Shown here: piece by piece, positions 44,215 to 55,663 of the stretch
How the letters are laid out: every line of letters begins with the position of its first letter
Position numbering within the stretch: position 1 is the first letter of the stretch
Assembly: GCA_037102815.1 (NCBI GenBank)
Contig: BTPP01000001.1
Coordinates: 6,535,001-6,599,000, forward strand
DNA length: 64,000 bases
DNA from: Neurospora intermedia
Taxonomy: Eukaryota; Ascomycota; Sordariomycetes; Sordariales; Sordariaceae
Reading direction: 5' to 3'
The notes under the pieces: generated by a model
The model's database searches: none
Told to the model about the DNA's origin: nothing
Seen by the model: the letters and a program-made list of their open reading frames with translations, nothing else
Translations under genes and position numbers: made by a program

Positions 44215-45340
44215 CGAGTGAGATGGCGAGGAATCCATCAGTGGAAGGAAGAGATGATCGGGAGGTGAGATCCGCCGGGCCATGGTTCTTTCCAACTTCG
44301 ATCCTTGAGGATTGCGACCAACAGACAATGAAGCGAGACACTCTACCATCCTTTTGGCAGTCTCAAAGTGTTTTGATGATAAAACGCGCGACGGGTGTTA
44401 CGCTCCGAAAAGCTGTGACAAATCACTCCACAACATATAGGGGAAGCTCTAGGCTTCCACTTTTGCACCATGCCTATCCCTTCTTAAATCCCCGACGCCG
44501 GTCGCGAACTCCGTCAATCAGCGCCTTTTCTCTCTTAGCGCCGTATTCCTTCCGCTCGTCTGTCGGCTGTTGCACCACTCACGGTCCACCGTTCTTGACT
44601 CCGCCTCGACAATGGGGCACATATCATGATAAGCGAACTTTGCGACATCCACCGTCCGACTTCTTGGGATGAGATCTTTTTACCAACGGTGTCTGTACTA
44701 TTACTGAAGGGGCATTAGTACCTATGAACGACATGGAAGTCGGGGTTATTGTTAGACTACGACTAGTAAGACCCCGCCGTCTTCGACAGTCATGGCGGCC
44801 GAGGACGGAGGAGGTGACTGTAAGCGCTTATGAGCATTAGAGGTATCGGACTTTGCAGTCGTTTCGCTCATTCCCAATCGGACCCGTCCGTGCCGCATTC
44901 CACATGTTGCCTGTCATTATTCCCTTGAAGTTTCCGCTGTGTTGGGAACCAACGAGAGCGCGGGACGACATGTGCTTCGAAGGAACGAAATGCCAAGAGG
45001 TACGAGCATGAAGACGTCTGGGAATATGAACGGTCAACGCGGTATAAAGACAGAAGCGTTAGCTGCCAGTCTGGAAACAAACAAAGGACAAACATTCCAG
45101 AAGGATCGAGACCACGGGACATCTCAACGTTTAATCTGTGTCCCGCGATTGCAAGGAAGACGACGACCCAACAGACAGCAAACATCGGCACGAGCCGCAA
45201 ACACATCTCCCCAGGGCATTGCTCGAGTCTTAGGTTATCGAGGACAAAAGGTCAGGAAGCCAATCCACACCTCAATCAGATCAACAAAAAAAACTCACCT
45301 CTCTCTCACGACCTTCAACCTTCACCACCAAACGCCAACA
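44215..45340. other. Intergenic region
   Basis: About 1.1 kb with no convincing gene. A TAGAGGTA site lies at 44838. An in-frame extension of the next gene back to 44939 is basic, domainless sequence and is probably untranslated. Confidence 0.45.
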
Positions 45341-45886
45341 ATGTCCCTCCTCAAAGGCCAACGTTCCATCCAAACCATCATCCTCCCCCTCCCCCCTTCT
45401 CTCCGTCCCACCTACGGGAACCACTTCTACCGATGGCTCTTCGCCATCTCCGCTCCCTTTTCCGGCGTCGGCCATCCCTCGCAATCCATCACCTCCCCTT
45501 CTTCCGTCTGGGAGATATACGAAGTGGCGCCTCAACCCATTCTCACTTCTTCCTCTTCTTCCTCTTCTTCCTACAACTCCCGGTCCCAGTACCAGCAGGC
45601 CCAGCAGCAACAACCAACCTTCAACTACCTCCCCTCCGCCGACCTAACTACGCACCAACTACTCAACATGCAAGGGACGTTCATCCCGTTGTGCGTGGCA
45701 GACGAAAACATGCGGGATGTCTTTCTGGAGAAGGTAGATCGGTATATTACGTTTCCGCCGACGGATAAGGGGTTCAATGACCAGACTTTTGTGCTGGGGG
45801 TTGTAGAGGAGTTGAGAGGGGAGGGATACTTGGGGGAAGGGGAGTATGCGGCTTGGGTGGAGGCTGTGGGGGGGTTTAGGGGGTAG
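45341..45886 (+). CDS. Hypothetical fungal protein with Ser/Gln-rich linker
   Basis: A single-exon frame of 181 residues from an ATG in good context (CCAACAATGTCC). The N-terminal half has YGNHFYRWLFAISAPF and a WEIYEVAPQPILTS strand. A low-complexity linker follows with eight Ser and a QQAQQQQ run. The C-terminal half has a GTFIPLCVADENMRDVF strand-helix, FNDQTFVLGVVEELR and a terminal EYAAWVEAVGGFRG helix. I do not recognise the family. The layout suggests two short alpha/beta lobes joined by a flexible linker. It is likely genuine given its composition and context. Confidence 0.65.
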   Translation: MSLLKGQRSIQTIILPLPPSLRPTYGNHFYRWLFAISAPFSGVGHPSQSITSPSSVWEIYEVAPQPILTSSSSSSSSYNSRSQYQQAQQQQPTFNYLPSADLTTHQLLNMQGTFIPLCVADENMRDVFLEKVDRYITFPPTDKGFNDQTFVLGVVEELRGEGYLGEGEYAAWVEAVGGFRG

Positions 45887-46078
45887 AGGCGATGAGGGAA
45901 ATAAGTGGAACTGATTCTGGAGGGCAGACGGAGGGTGTCATGGTTGTATCGAATTGAGGGAAAGCGAATGTTGGGAATACCATCGATTTGTTCTTAGAGA
46001 ATTTACCCTAGCATTATGTACATCTTTTTCGTGATGTGACGGTCTCTCTGCTCTGGGGTTGTTCTCCTTCTCGATTTC

Positions 46079-46324
46079 TCAGCCCGTATTCGCAAAACTG
46101 ACTTGTCTCTTAACCCATGCGTTCCACCCTTCCTCCCAATAGTACGAGCCATTGGATTGACACGTCGAGCAAGGGAAAGAGACAGTGCTGCCAGGTGTGT
46201 AGGTTGATACCGTTGTGCAGGGACTTAGCTTGCATCCCTTAAGTTGGACCAAGGTGCGGTACGAGTGCTTGACGATGTGTCCGCACGGGTAGGTGACTTC
46301 TCCTTCAAGCCAGATGGCGCACAT
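46079..46324 (-). CDS. Small Cys-rich protein (81 residues), possible zinc binder
   Basis: The ATG at 46324 is in good context (CCAACAATGTGC) and opens an 81-residue protein. Eight cysteines and a Cys-Gly-His are arranged as TYPCGHIV, GCKLSPC and FPCSTCQ, which suggests a metal-binding fold. It has no signal peptide, so it is probably intracellular. The open frame continues upstream to 46555 but that part is unlike the rest and is probably untranslated or another exon. I do not know the function. It lies just downstream of the DUF7580-like gene on the same strand. Confidence 0.6.
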   Translation of the reverse strand: MCAIWLEGEVTYPCGHIVKHSYRTLVQLKGCKLSPCTTVSTYTPGSTVSFPCSTCQSNGSYYWEEGWNAWVKRQVSFANTG

Positions 46325-46598
46325 TGTTGGTAGCTTGGACTGGTGGTTCTGGTAAGGCATGGACTTTGAGAGTTCCTGTTTCTCCGGCACGCTGGTAAGG
46401 GCTGTAGATATACCTCTATTCGCGGATGATTTGTATCCGCAATACATCCTGAATTCCGTCACTGGGCCTCCTTGTTTGCCCCAAGACACGTCACCGCTTT
46501 CTAGATCGTCCGGCACCATCACTTGTTGCACGCTTGTGACTTCAGTCCTATTCACAAGTAGGTAGCCTACTTCATGATTCCCCAGCCGTCATGTGCCC

Positions 46599-48535
46599 TC
46601 ACAGCAGGTCAGGCAGAGAATATTGCTTCAAATCCTCTTCCAACGGCGCAACCACATGACCATACACGAGTCTCCTGAACTCATCACCGTCCATGTTTGC
46701 CTTTGGTTGAGGAAACTTGCACTTGATGCACCGTTCGACAGCCCGCTTGTAGTTTGGGCCCCCTTTTGTCTCGAGTCTGCCGAGCAGCGTTGTTGCTGTC
46801 TCGTAATCGGAGAAAAACGATCCCAGCGTCGAAGGGCCATGCTGTTTGATATGGGACTCGCGGAAGAAGTCAAAAGGTGTTCCGAGCATGATCTCAATGA
46901 GGATGATGCCCAGGGAGAGCATTCCCTGGTTTGGGTGCACGCCGCCAGCGAGGCATTGTGGTGATTGGGCATCGAGCTGCATTGTATCCGATATTTCGGG
47001 AAGTTGTTTGATGACAAAGGCCTCCTGGAAATGTGTCGTGCCATTGCATCGGATTAGAAAGACGTCTTTCGTTGTCACCTTGGTTGTGAGCCACGGGGTC
47101 CCTGCCAGTTGGAGGACGCTGGATGCCAGGGTGTAGGCAAGCCGTAGCCTGTCCTCGTCGTAGAAGAAGGAAGGAGCAGTAAGCTGCTCGGTCAATACTT
47201 CATGGAGAGATATGAAGGAGCATTGGCCAAAGCTGCCTGAGGGACGCAGATGACCTAATGCGTAGAGACCGTATCGTTCCGTTGCGGAAGCGTTGATTGC
47301 CGCTGGTCCGATGATATGGCCGCAACAACTGCTTGTTTGTAGGCTGGGCAGCTGTCTCAAGGTTTCACAAAGGTCCATTATTATGTCTTCGTTTGGCGTT
47401 TCCGGTTTTGTGCTGACAACCTCAAGGGTCACAGTTTGAGTGGAGGAACTCGATGATGCTGTCACCTCTACCTCTCGAGACGAGTGGCGAGACAGCAGGC
47501 CATGTCTCTTGATTGCTGGCATTTCTGAGAAGGAGAAGCCAACGGTTTTCCGGGCCCGTTTTGTTGGACGCTCGGGGATCACAAACGCAGTCGGCTGCTG
47601 GCAAGTGGAAAGTCGACATTGCGGAGGTCGACTGGAAGGTTTGACCATAAAAGAAGACCATGGTCGATCGATGTTTCCGTGTGTGGTGTCCTGATCGGAT
47701 ATCGCAAGCTTCATTGACAAGTTCCTGACCACCTCTTCATCCTCATCGTCTGGTATGACGCTAGTGTAGGAAGGTGTTGATAGCTTCAGGCCCAGAAGGT
47801 GGGAAGTAGGGCACTGGCAGGCATTCATGGCTGCACACAGAGCCTGATAGATACCGCCTGATAGGGAATTCATGAGACGATATAACCTTCCGTTAGATCG
47901 TTTGTTCCTCTCGAGCTCCAGGTCGCAGTTCTGGGAGGTCAATGCCTCAAGGCTCGACACTCCATCTCGAATGCGAGTCAACAGTTCCAGATACACCGAC
48001 CTATTGAGAGCGAATGATAATCTCTTGAGCTCTTTTCTGAAACTGACTCTATCCGGTAGGGGCTGTAACAAAGATGTCTGTTAGCAAGACGCTCTCAGCA
48101 GTTTTCTTGGAGTTTAATAAGAACATCCAGGAGCTCTCATACCTCAGCACCCGATCCTACTGGTAGGTTCAACTTGTCCTCCAACTCCTTGAGCGCTTTT
48201 TGAATATCTCTGAGATTCTCCTCAAAGACACCCGCTGCTCTCCAGAGCCTCTGTCTAATCTTACGGTAAACCTGCTCTTCCTTCCACAGGGGCCCAAACG
48301 GATTCTCAATCATTTGCTCGATAATGGGTGGCTGTGCTATCCCCATCAGCAGCTTCTCACAGACATTCTGGAGCTTGACATGCTCTGTCTCCAACCCTCT
48401 CTTCAGGGTCGTGAGCTCCCGTTTGTAGAATCGCCATTGTTGAATTGCTCCGGCACCTTTGGCGTACCCCTCCAAGGCAGAGATGATGAGAGGCAATGCC
48501 CCGAGGACAAGACCAGCGACCTCGATTCCTGACAT
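46599..48535 (-). CDS. DUF7580-like fungal protein with HeLo/SesA-type N-terminus
   Basis: The model is exons 48535-48143 and 48062-46599, giving 618 residues. The donor GTATGA and acceptor CAG join in phase 0. The first 20-30 residues (MSGIEVAGLVLGALPLIISALEGY) are the usual hydrophobic opening of fungal HeLo-like/SesA-type domains; a helical region follows to about 135. The middle (about 280-350) is Ser-rich. The C-terminal third has the DUF7580 pattern: RLAYTLASSVLQLAGTPWL, KDVFLIRC, GMLSLGIILIEIMLGTPFD and a final AVERCIKCKF-like helix, which together resemble a degenerate kinase-like lobe. Related proteins are linked to incompatibility or immune-like signalling; this is inference, with no direct evidence here. 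Confidence 0.75.
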
Positions 48536-49023
48536 AGCTGGGACTTGAAACTGAGCTCGGCTGGTTGATGAACTGAAGAGTTGTCGCAAAGCTAACTCGG
48601 GCTGGTCAGCGGTGGGCGGGCATCTGATGCAATGAATGGGGATGTACACATAGGGTAGGAGTTAAACGGCACACGTCGCTGTCGACATTTGAGGTTGATG
48701 GCTGCCAAACAAACCACAGTGGCGCAGTCCGTCCTTTCCCCGCGCTGCCTGACCCCGCGTTGGGCTTCACGCTGCCCTGACTGGCTCGTCAAGGTTGCAT
48801 CCTGCCTGCTTACCTACCTTAGGTTAGTGTAAGGCGGCTCAAGTGTGCACTGTGTGCCAACTTCACTTCTCCCACCTCACTGCCGTTCACTCCGAGTTCA
48901 AGGGAACATCAACTTCCTCCAGTTGAGGCTAGCAACAAGGAACCTATTCAACCTACTTGTAGAGGTACGCCATTACAAGATCTTTTTGATGCCGACAAAG
49001 TCCTTTACTGGTAATCCGAAGCC
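48536..49023. other. Divergent promoter region
   Basis: The 488 bases between the DUF7580-like gene (-) and the zinc-finger gene (+). Contains a TAGAGGTA site at 48960 and a TTACCTACCTTAGG motif near 48809. No gene is seen. Confidence 0.5.
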
Positions 49024-51208
49024 ATGACGGATATCTCGGCCTTGGTGCCTTTGTGCCTCGACGGGTTTAGGTCACTGAACGACGGTCTTGCGGCTCGAAC
49101 CCCAAAGTGTAGTTCGGGAGAGAGTGATGTCCCGGAGGATCTTCGACCTTCCATCAAGGATCAGCTGGGCAGGTTTCGTGTATGGTCGACGAACCTGGGG
49201 GCACATCGGACAGGGCGGTCCTCGCTGGATTACCGGCTACAGGACGCATCGCACATCAGGACCCAGGTGATCAACCTGTTGAACGGCCTGGTGGAATGCC
49301 TTCAGGATGGTGAGTTCGACCCCTAATGACTTCACAGCTTTTCCCGTACAAGGCTAACATGTGAGGTTGGCAATTTTGTACAGGAGCTTCAATAGCCAAC
49401 GGAACAGTCGAACCTTGGGACAGCATGGAATCCACCTCAGATGATGAGGATTCTGACAGTGACGGCCCAGAAGCCCATTCTCCTACAGGTCTCACTGAGC
49501 TATCCCAAATCGTGTCTGAAGTTTCCGAGATTATCAACTGCCTCTTCAGGCTATCAGTCTCGATCCACCATCCTGCCCCTCATGATCGATTCAGGCGGTC
49601 CGCCATTATTGATACCTCTCACTATGAAGCGTTTGACACAGCCCATATCCAGAATAAGTTTCCTTTCGCACATCAAGGGATCGTCAATCAGCTTGGAAAA
49701 GCCAACTCCTTCAGGCGCCAGTACTTTCGGTATCGAGAGGAACACCATCGGAAACTTGCGCAGGGACTACCTGACGAGGGAATGGAGCCGCCAGGCGATG
49801 ATACAAAGACAGTAGGAGACACCACCGTGGCCTCGTCCCTCCCGCAACACCTTAAGGCATCCAACTCGGCCGTTTCTGGTGTCGAAGACTTCGACAGCCG
49901 TTCTGAGGCTGGTCGAACCGAGACCTCCTTTGCCCCTAGCTCAGTTCCTGATGGATCCAGATCAAGGATGCCTTCAATGCCAGACGAAGCACAACAAGGT
50001 CCGTTTGAGTGCCCCTTCTGTTATCGGATGATATCAGTTGAGACAACGAAAGATTGGAGGTGAGAATCCTGTCATTGTTAGAGTTCTTCCTGGAGTCATT
50101 GTTCATAGGTACCTCTACTAACCACTCCTATTACAGAAGACATGTCTTCGGAGACTTGAGGCCTTATATTTGCCTATATCCGGACTGCTCCGCTGCGGGA
50201 CAAGACTTCCAACGGCGCCATCAGTGGATGCAGCATGTCCAGCAAGCCCACTGGAACATATTTGTCTGTCCCTTTGGATGTGAAGACGTACAAGTCGACG
50301 ATCTACCGGCTCTGAAAGACCATCTTGCGACCTTTCACAAGGAACATGTTAAGAGCCTGAGCCCAGAGAGTCTCATTCGGCTATCCGAACAAGAAAGACC
50401 GCTTGATGCGCCCAAGCAATGCGAGCTATGCAGCGAAGAGCTAGACTCGTTCAAGGCATACACACGTCATGTTGGTCGACACCAGGAAGACGTAGCTCTG
50501 TTCGTGCTTCCGGATCGTGGGCTAGACGAGGAATCGCTTTCAGATGACCAAAAGGAAGAATCCGAGCGTCATGATATCAAAATGCCAGATGGACTACAAC
50601 CTTTTCTATTCAACGATACCGCGGTTCATGAAGATGAGGTTAAGGTAACCCCGCTCAGCCCTTACAAATTACTTGACACCCAGTTGGCCCAGATCGCCCT
50701 CCAAGTCCAGGCGGCGGCCCAGGCACAACGCCTCCAGATGGCTGAGCAAGAACGCTTCCAGGCGACTCACCAAGACCCGCTTGTCGAAGCACTGGGATGG
50801 GATTCTCGTGAAGCTGTGCCACCTCCTCCCCAACCTTCGCAAGGCCCGCTTCCTGTTTTTATCAAATCTCCTCCTTATGCTCCGGAACGAGAGAGGTCGC
50901 AAGTTGAAGGGGAGCCATTGTGCACGTTCAAGTATAGACGTCCCGATGGTTCAGTTGAGGATGGACCTGAACAAAATGTTCCTGTGACTTTCGCGTCATC
51001 CCACCAAACTCATGGACCTCATCATGACGACCCCTTGCAGGATGGGCCAGGGCCAAAGGATGGATCCAGCGCTTCGCTAACAGCTACACAACCGCCGAAC
51101 AGGGAGGACATGGAATCAGACCTGCGACATAGCGACATACTTTCGACTGAGGATGTGCTTTATTTGTTGAACCATACTGCAAGGAAGCGATCACGGAGAG
51201 CAATGTAG
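49024..51208 (+). CDS. Fungal C2H2 zinc-finger protein with acidic and Gln-rich regions
   Basis: The model is exons 49024-49309, 49384-50059 and 50137-51208, giving 677 residues. All junctions are in phase. The N-terminal ~95 residues form a helical domain (VPLCLDGFRSLNDGLA...) seen in fungal proteins paired with C2H2 fingers. A Ser/Asp-rich linker follows. The finger block covers about residues 300-430: CPFCYRMIS, CLYPDCSAAGQDFQRRHQWMQHVQQAH, CPFGC and CELCSEELDSFKAYTRHVGRH. The C-terminal part is Pro/Gln-rich. The protein is probably nuclear or cytosolic; DNA binding is not certain, since this arrangement also occurs in HET/STAND-associated proteins. The gene is divergent from the DUF7580-like gene. 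Confidence 0.8.
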
Positions 51209-51455
51209 TGGTAGTGAAAGTCTTAATTGATTGAGTGAGAGAGAGAAAGATGAAAAGAGGAGGATAAAATCCGACTTATATACAGGGTAGCCATGTGTGG
51301 ATCGTATCCACTAGTGCCAAGAGAATGCCAAGAACTGGTGATGGCTTCAACATTATTCAAATCCGGGTGCCAGTAACAAAGAGTCCGAGGGCCGGATCAA
51401 ATTAGCACCCATATGGAACACAAGCCAAGGGGTAACTGGCGAGAGAGAAGAGAGC
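51209..51455. other. Short gap between zinc-finger genes
   Basis: Holds the 3' flank of the C2H2 gene and the unresolved 5' end of the next one. A short ATG frame at 51327 (MPRTGDGFN) could be its first exon but no clean donor was found. Confidence 0.35.
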
Positions 51456-51893
51456 TTGGTGGATAATCCTGACTACAATCCTGATGAAGATTTGAGACCA
51501 GAGATCGATCACAGACCTCCTGTCGCCCGCAAGCCATTTGCCTTCGCAGACAGGGTGCCTGTCAGCTCGAGAGCAAAGGCAGCAGAACTCCTGGAAGAAT
51601 ACCAATCAGACCAAGAAGACCAAGGAGACGGCCTTGACCTTAACACAGGACAAAAATTTGAGTCCCGACGCCTCGAATGTCCGACAAAGGCCACTGTAGG
51701 TTGCCTCTACACAGCAGGCAACCAGAGAGATCTCCGCCGTCATTTGTTGACGTGTCACCCGGTGTATGCCCGAGAGAACAACATTGCTGATTGGATGATC
51801 GAGTGCAGTTTCCCGGGTTGCGAATTCACGGGGAGAAGGTATCAAGTGATGTTGCACAAGCGGGTTTTCCCTCATCATGGGGAACAGTCTTAA
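51402..51893 (+). CDS. Small C2H2-like zinc-finger protein, 5' end unresolved
   Basis: The open frame has no internal in-frame ATG near its start, so the true start or first exon is uncertain. About 160 residues can be read. The first half has DNPDYNPDEDLRPEIDHRPPVARKPF, an acidic disordered region. The second half has paired finger-like units: CPTKATVGC followed by LRRHLLTCH, and CSFPGCEFTGRRYQVMLHKRVFPHH. The spacing resembles fungal C2H2 modules found beside the preceding gene, and the two may derive from one ancestor. Function unknown. Confidence 0.5.
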   Translation, partial: LAPIWNTSQGVTGEREESLVDNPDYNPDEDLRPEIDHRPPVARKPFAFADRVPVSSRAKAAELLEEYQSDQEDQGDGLDLNTGQKFESRRLECPTKATVGCLYTAGNQRDLRRHLLTCHPVYARENNIADWMIECSFPGCEFTGRRYQVMLHKRVFPHHGEQS

Positions 51894-52398
51894 TTCCTGC
51901 AAGCTTGTTCGGTTTAATCATGAGAATCTCAGTCTATATGTTATCATCTTGCATTTGCTAGAGGTACCTATGGAGGTAGGTAAATAATTCGAAGACCAGC
52001 AGACGCATGAGCCATGGAGCATCTCAGTCAAGCAATGCTTCCAGTCTTTCAGCACCTGCCACCTGACATTTTCCCCGTTCATGCCTTGTCTTCTCGAGTC
52101 AAGCTTTTTTCTTTCTCTCTGCAAAGTCCGATGGAGGAACAGTCCCTTTGATAGGTGCTCTACACTCTTCGGTCCTGTTCCTTGCGTGGGGGTTGTGACT
52201 TGCAGGAGGGATCGAGTCTCTTTCGTAGGAGTATTGGAAGGTGGCTTTGAGGAGTTGACGTGTTGACGGCTTGCGGGCGAGAAGAGGTAAACGTGTAGTT
52301 TGATACGGGCACTGGTTTTATATTGGAGAAACGGAAACGTGAATATAAAGGAAAAGAAATGGTAGTATATACAGCTTGTGAGCCTGACGCCACGATCA
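51894..52398. other. Convergent 3' intergenic region
   Basis: The 505 bases between the small finger gene (+) and the HET gene (-). Contains AGAGGTACCTATGGAGGTAGGT near 51960. No gene is seen. Confidence 0.5.
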
Positions 52399-54861
52399 TT
52401 ATCGTATGCGAAGCTCCATTTGTCTCAGATTGAGGTCCGGCAGCGAGAGATATGGCTTCAACCATGGGTGAACCTTGGTGCATGTCAGCCGCTCATAGAT
52501 CTGCCCATGAGCATCTTCCCCCACTGATCGTAGCATCAGCATATGGAGAGTAAAACCATGTTCGCGAAAGTTGGAAAAGACGCAAAGTGCCACGAGATCT
52601 ATCGTGTGTCCCCTGAGTTCTTTGACTGAGAATGGCGGTCTTAGGTAGGTCCTACTTGCCAGCCACGGGGGTGAAGTATATTCCCAGACGACGGGGCCTG
52701 TTGGATGGCTCGTGATACGCTGGTCTTCTGCATCTGTGCATGATGTGCTCGCGTCAAAAACGGGTCCCCTTATAATCAGAAAGTCCGGGAATTCGCTGAT
52801 GTTTTCGGACCGGCGACGGATCTCTTGATTGTCTCTCGACCAGGCAAGGTATTGGTCATCGTACGAGATCCGTATATCGAAAGCAAACCCCTCGGGTACA
52901 TAGTATTCGTACTCTATGTTATTGCAGATGCTGACCCTGTTTTTAGCAGTTTCCCAGCCAGCCCATGTCCAGCTAGGAAATCCCAATCTTCGCAACTTGG
53001 TTTGGTCACTGAACCTCGTCTCCTGAGTTAAATGGCTCGCAACAGTTGTGGACCACCAGTCATCCTGCCAGAGCAGGCTTGCAAGAATTGGCTGCATACT
53101 AGCTTCAACTTTCCAAAAGGCTCCATAATCATATCGCCGCCAATGGTCATTGGGCACGGTTGAGTAATTCTGAAAGTTGCTCATATTCGAAGCGCTTGAG
53201 TCCATGACCGGCAGCCCATAAAAAAACCATACGTTGCATTTGTCGCGGAAAGACTCGAGAATTCCTTGCACTGCATGGATAGCATCCTGTTCAAACGACA
53301 GTGTTCGCTTCGCGTAGTCGTCAATGCGTCCCCAGATAGAACGCTTCCATGATAATGTTTCATAGTGCAGTCGAAAAGGGAACACCTCGCTTTCTTGGGC
53401 TGCGAAGGGCCACTTATTAGGAACTTTGCGTGGATCCAGAAATCCAATGCTTTGCATTGACTCGCATTGGAAGTAGACGTGACGATCTGTGAAGACAAGT
53501 CGCCTTCTTGAAAGTAAGGCCTCTTGGTAGGTCCAGCCACGAGAGTTCCAGAAAGATTTATGGATATCATTGTTCGGTGGCTCGAAATGAACGACGCGCA
53601 TTGCCCTATCGCCGCTATGTATAGTTGTCCACACTGGTTGAATGGTTGGGCATGAACTAACCCCCGGTAGCCCGTACTCGGCATTATTGCCGGCCGCTGC
53701 AATGATAGTCAGGACAGACATGGCGTAAATCTTGCCCATACTTTTGATTTGTATCCTTTTCGCATCGTGGTCGCTTTGTGGGATGCAATATCGATCCACC
53801 CAGAGATATCGGTATCCGATTCTTTGTACGGCTTCCATGGCGTCCTTGACCACTTTGGGCCGCTGGTTACTGTCGGGCAACATTGGAAGTGTTGTACTGG
53901 CATCCAGCACTTGCGGAGATGTGATTGATGTCCCCCAAACATAGCTAAGCGTAATGTACTTCGGGTCACACATCCCCGCTGCTGGAATTATTTTTTGAGT
54001 CTCGCAATCAATAAGGCAGAAGCTGGGGATGTCTTCGGCAGTGACTGGTGTCGAATCATTGCAGTAGCGGTTGCCGTGTTTTGCATGACACGTGTCCTGC
54101 CACTCTTTAATGAGTTCCCAGTCGATTGTATCTGAGACCTCGCCATGCCCATCGTCATAGGCTTGAACCGGCGAGACCGGTAATATGAGGTGTGTGTTTA
54201 CCCAGTGATTGTAACTATACTTGAAAGGTCTTTTGGCGTCCGCACCTTTGGAGGGTTGGGATAGTCGGACTTCCAATACTGGAGTCCTCGAAATCTCGTT
54301 ACTGGCCTCATAGCCAGCTTTCTCGATCCAATATTCAAGAGGTCTTACTCCAAGGGCAAGAAACCAATCATTAGTAGACTTGAGATCAACTTCGGTGTGA
54401 AAGGCCATTCTTGATGCACAGCCCATCAGAAACGAGCAGAATGAACATGCCTTGTCGATGTCGTTTTTTCTAATTCTCCAAAGTCTGCCTACGAACCAAT
54501 ACTCGTAAGGAGAATGGACATGAGCCAAAAGGTCCAGGGTGCGCCAAGATCGAGCTGGAATCCCTCGTTCGAAATCGAAGATATTTGTAATCTTATTGCA
54601 TCTGGAGCATAAATTCTGACCATCAGCTCCCTGATGCAGTTCCAGGTGCTGGTTCGTTGAGTCGTCTTTGGCTTGTGTATGAGCATGGTCGTCTGACAGG
54701 CCTTCCGAATTGGTCGCGTTGTCGGCACTGGAAACTCCAGCCGAAGCAAATGCATGAGGTGCATGAGGTGCATTGGTTGTGGTGTTGTGGTTCAGATCCA
54801 GAGCTTCTGCTATCGCTTCAACGCGATTTTGATGCTTCCGTCTGTCCCTTATAGTCGACAT
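52399..54861 (-). CDS. HET-domain protein (heterokaryon-incompatibility type)
   Basis: A single-exon frame of 820 residues. After a variable N-terminus there is a Cys-containing region (CSRCNKI at 85-91; CSFCSFLMGC at 139-148) common in this family. The HET domain covers about residues 300-450 and shows its three conserved blocks: YITLSYVWG (302-310), YLWVDRYCIPQ (352-362) and SRGWTYQEALLSRRRLVF (440-457), with SVLTIIAAAG between them. HET domains can trigger cell death on contact between unlike strains; many copies have other or unknown roles. No NACHT or repeat domain is fused to it. The frame is whole with no breaks, and the start ATG is in good context (CCACAATGTCG). Confidence 0.92.
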   Translation of the reverse strand: MSTIRDRRKHQNRVEAIAEALDLNHNTTTNAPHAPHAFASAGVSSADNATNSEGLSDDHAHTQAKDDSTNQHLELHQGADGQNLCSRCNKITNIFDFERGIPARSWRTLDLLAHVHSPYEYWFVGRLWRIRKNDIDKACSFCSFLMGCASRMAFHTEVDLKSTNDWFLALGVRPLEYWIEKAGYEASNEISRTPVLEVRLSQPSKGADAKRPFKYSYNHWVNTHLILPVSPVQAYDDGHGEVSDTIDWELIKEWQDTCHAKHGNRYCNDSTPVTAEDIPSFCLIDCETQKIIPAAGMCDPKYITLSYVWGTSITSPQVLDASTTLPMLPDSNQRPKVVKDAMEAVQRIGYRYLWVDRYCIPQSDHDAKRIQIKSMGKIYAMSVLTIIAAAGNNAEYGLPGVSSCPTIQPVWTTIHSGDRAMRVVHFEPPNNDIHKSFWNSRGWTYQEALLSRRRLVFTDRHVYFQCESMQSIGFLDPRKVPNKWPFAAQESEVFPFRLHYETLSWKRSIWGRIDDYAKRTLSFEQDAIHAVQGILESFRDKCNVWFFYGLPVMDSSASNMSNFQNYSTVPNDHWRRYDYGAFWKVEASMQPILASLLWQDDWWSTTVASHLTQETRFSDQTKLRRLGFPSWTWAGWETAKNRVSICNNIEYEYYVPEGFAFDIRISYDDQYLAWSRDNQEIRRRSENISEFPDFLIIRGPVFDASTSCTDAEDQRITSHPTGPVVWEYTSPPWLASRTYLRPPFSVKELRGHTIDLVALCVFSNFREHGFTLHMLMLRSVGEDAHGQIYERLTCTKVHPWLKPYLSLPDLNLRQMELRIR

Positions 54862-55663
54862 TGTGGGAGACGTTTCAAATAGGATGATGTGAAATCCAAG
54901 TGGTCCGACGTGTGTCTTTGCGGAGGAGGGGCAGTTTGATCACAGATATTGTTTGGAGATATGCGATTGACAACGAAGATGTCACCGCGAACGAGAGGAG
55001 AGTGGTAGCAACGGTGGGTTTTGGTGATAGTCAATCTTTGTAGGCGTCCCCTTGTTGGCACATCCAGAAGGGCGCCGGTACTGGGCAGTGTCGTTGACCT
55101 TGTGCGATCTTGTCTAGCAGGTGGTCAAGCGACTAACGGCTAACGCAGAAACGGGGCGATGGGCAATGTGAAGCGCGAGATGCAAATATCCCGTGAAGTT
55201 CGTGGGCTGCTGAGATTGACTTTGAGGTTGAGTGTCGTCGATGGAGACACGGTGGAATGTTCGGCAACTTCGTCGCGACAACGGGCAGCCTGGACGCCCA
55301 ACATGTAACCCAAGAAAAGATACCGCTCATCAGCTTATGACGCCGCCAGACACCGCCTTTGGGGCTCAGGAGCTGGGGAAACATGCTGCATGCCACATTG
55401 TCGGGAATGGCCGGCTGCCGACTTGCCAGTCCGGTTGAGGTAGGTAGCATTGGGCTGTGCCTCATTATTGCACCGCCATAGGCTGGGGAAAACCACTAAT
55501 TGGTGGTGCTAGCTCAGGTACTAGACCGCCAACCGGCCAACCACTCTGTTGCCGGATGTTGGAGATGTTGTTGCCTAATTATGCAACACGCTGCTGCAGT
55601 TGCACAGCCTCATCGGTGTCGCGAAACCATCTCTTCCCCCGCACAATCGTCCCTCCATTCCTA
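54862..55663. other. 5' region of the HET gene
   Basis: About 800 bases with no supported gene, ending at the MITE's left inverted repeat. Confidence 0.45.

Noticed and set aside
44939-45340. 134-codon N-terminal extension of the gene at 45341
   Set aside because: Basic, domainless sequence; the ATG at 45341 has the better context and starts the structured region.
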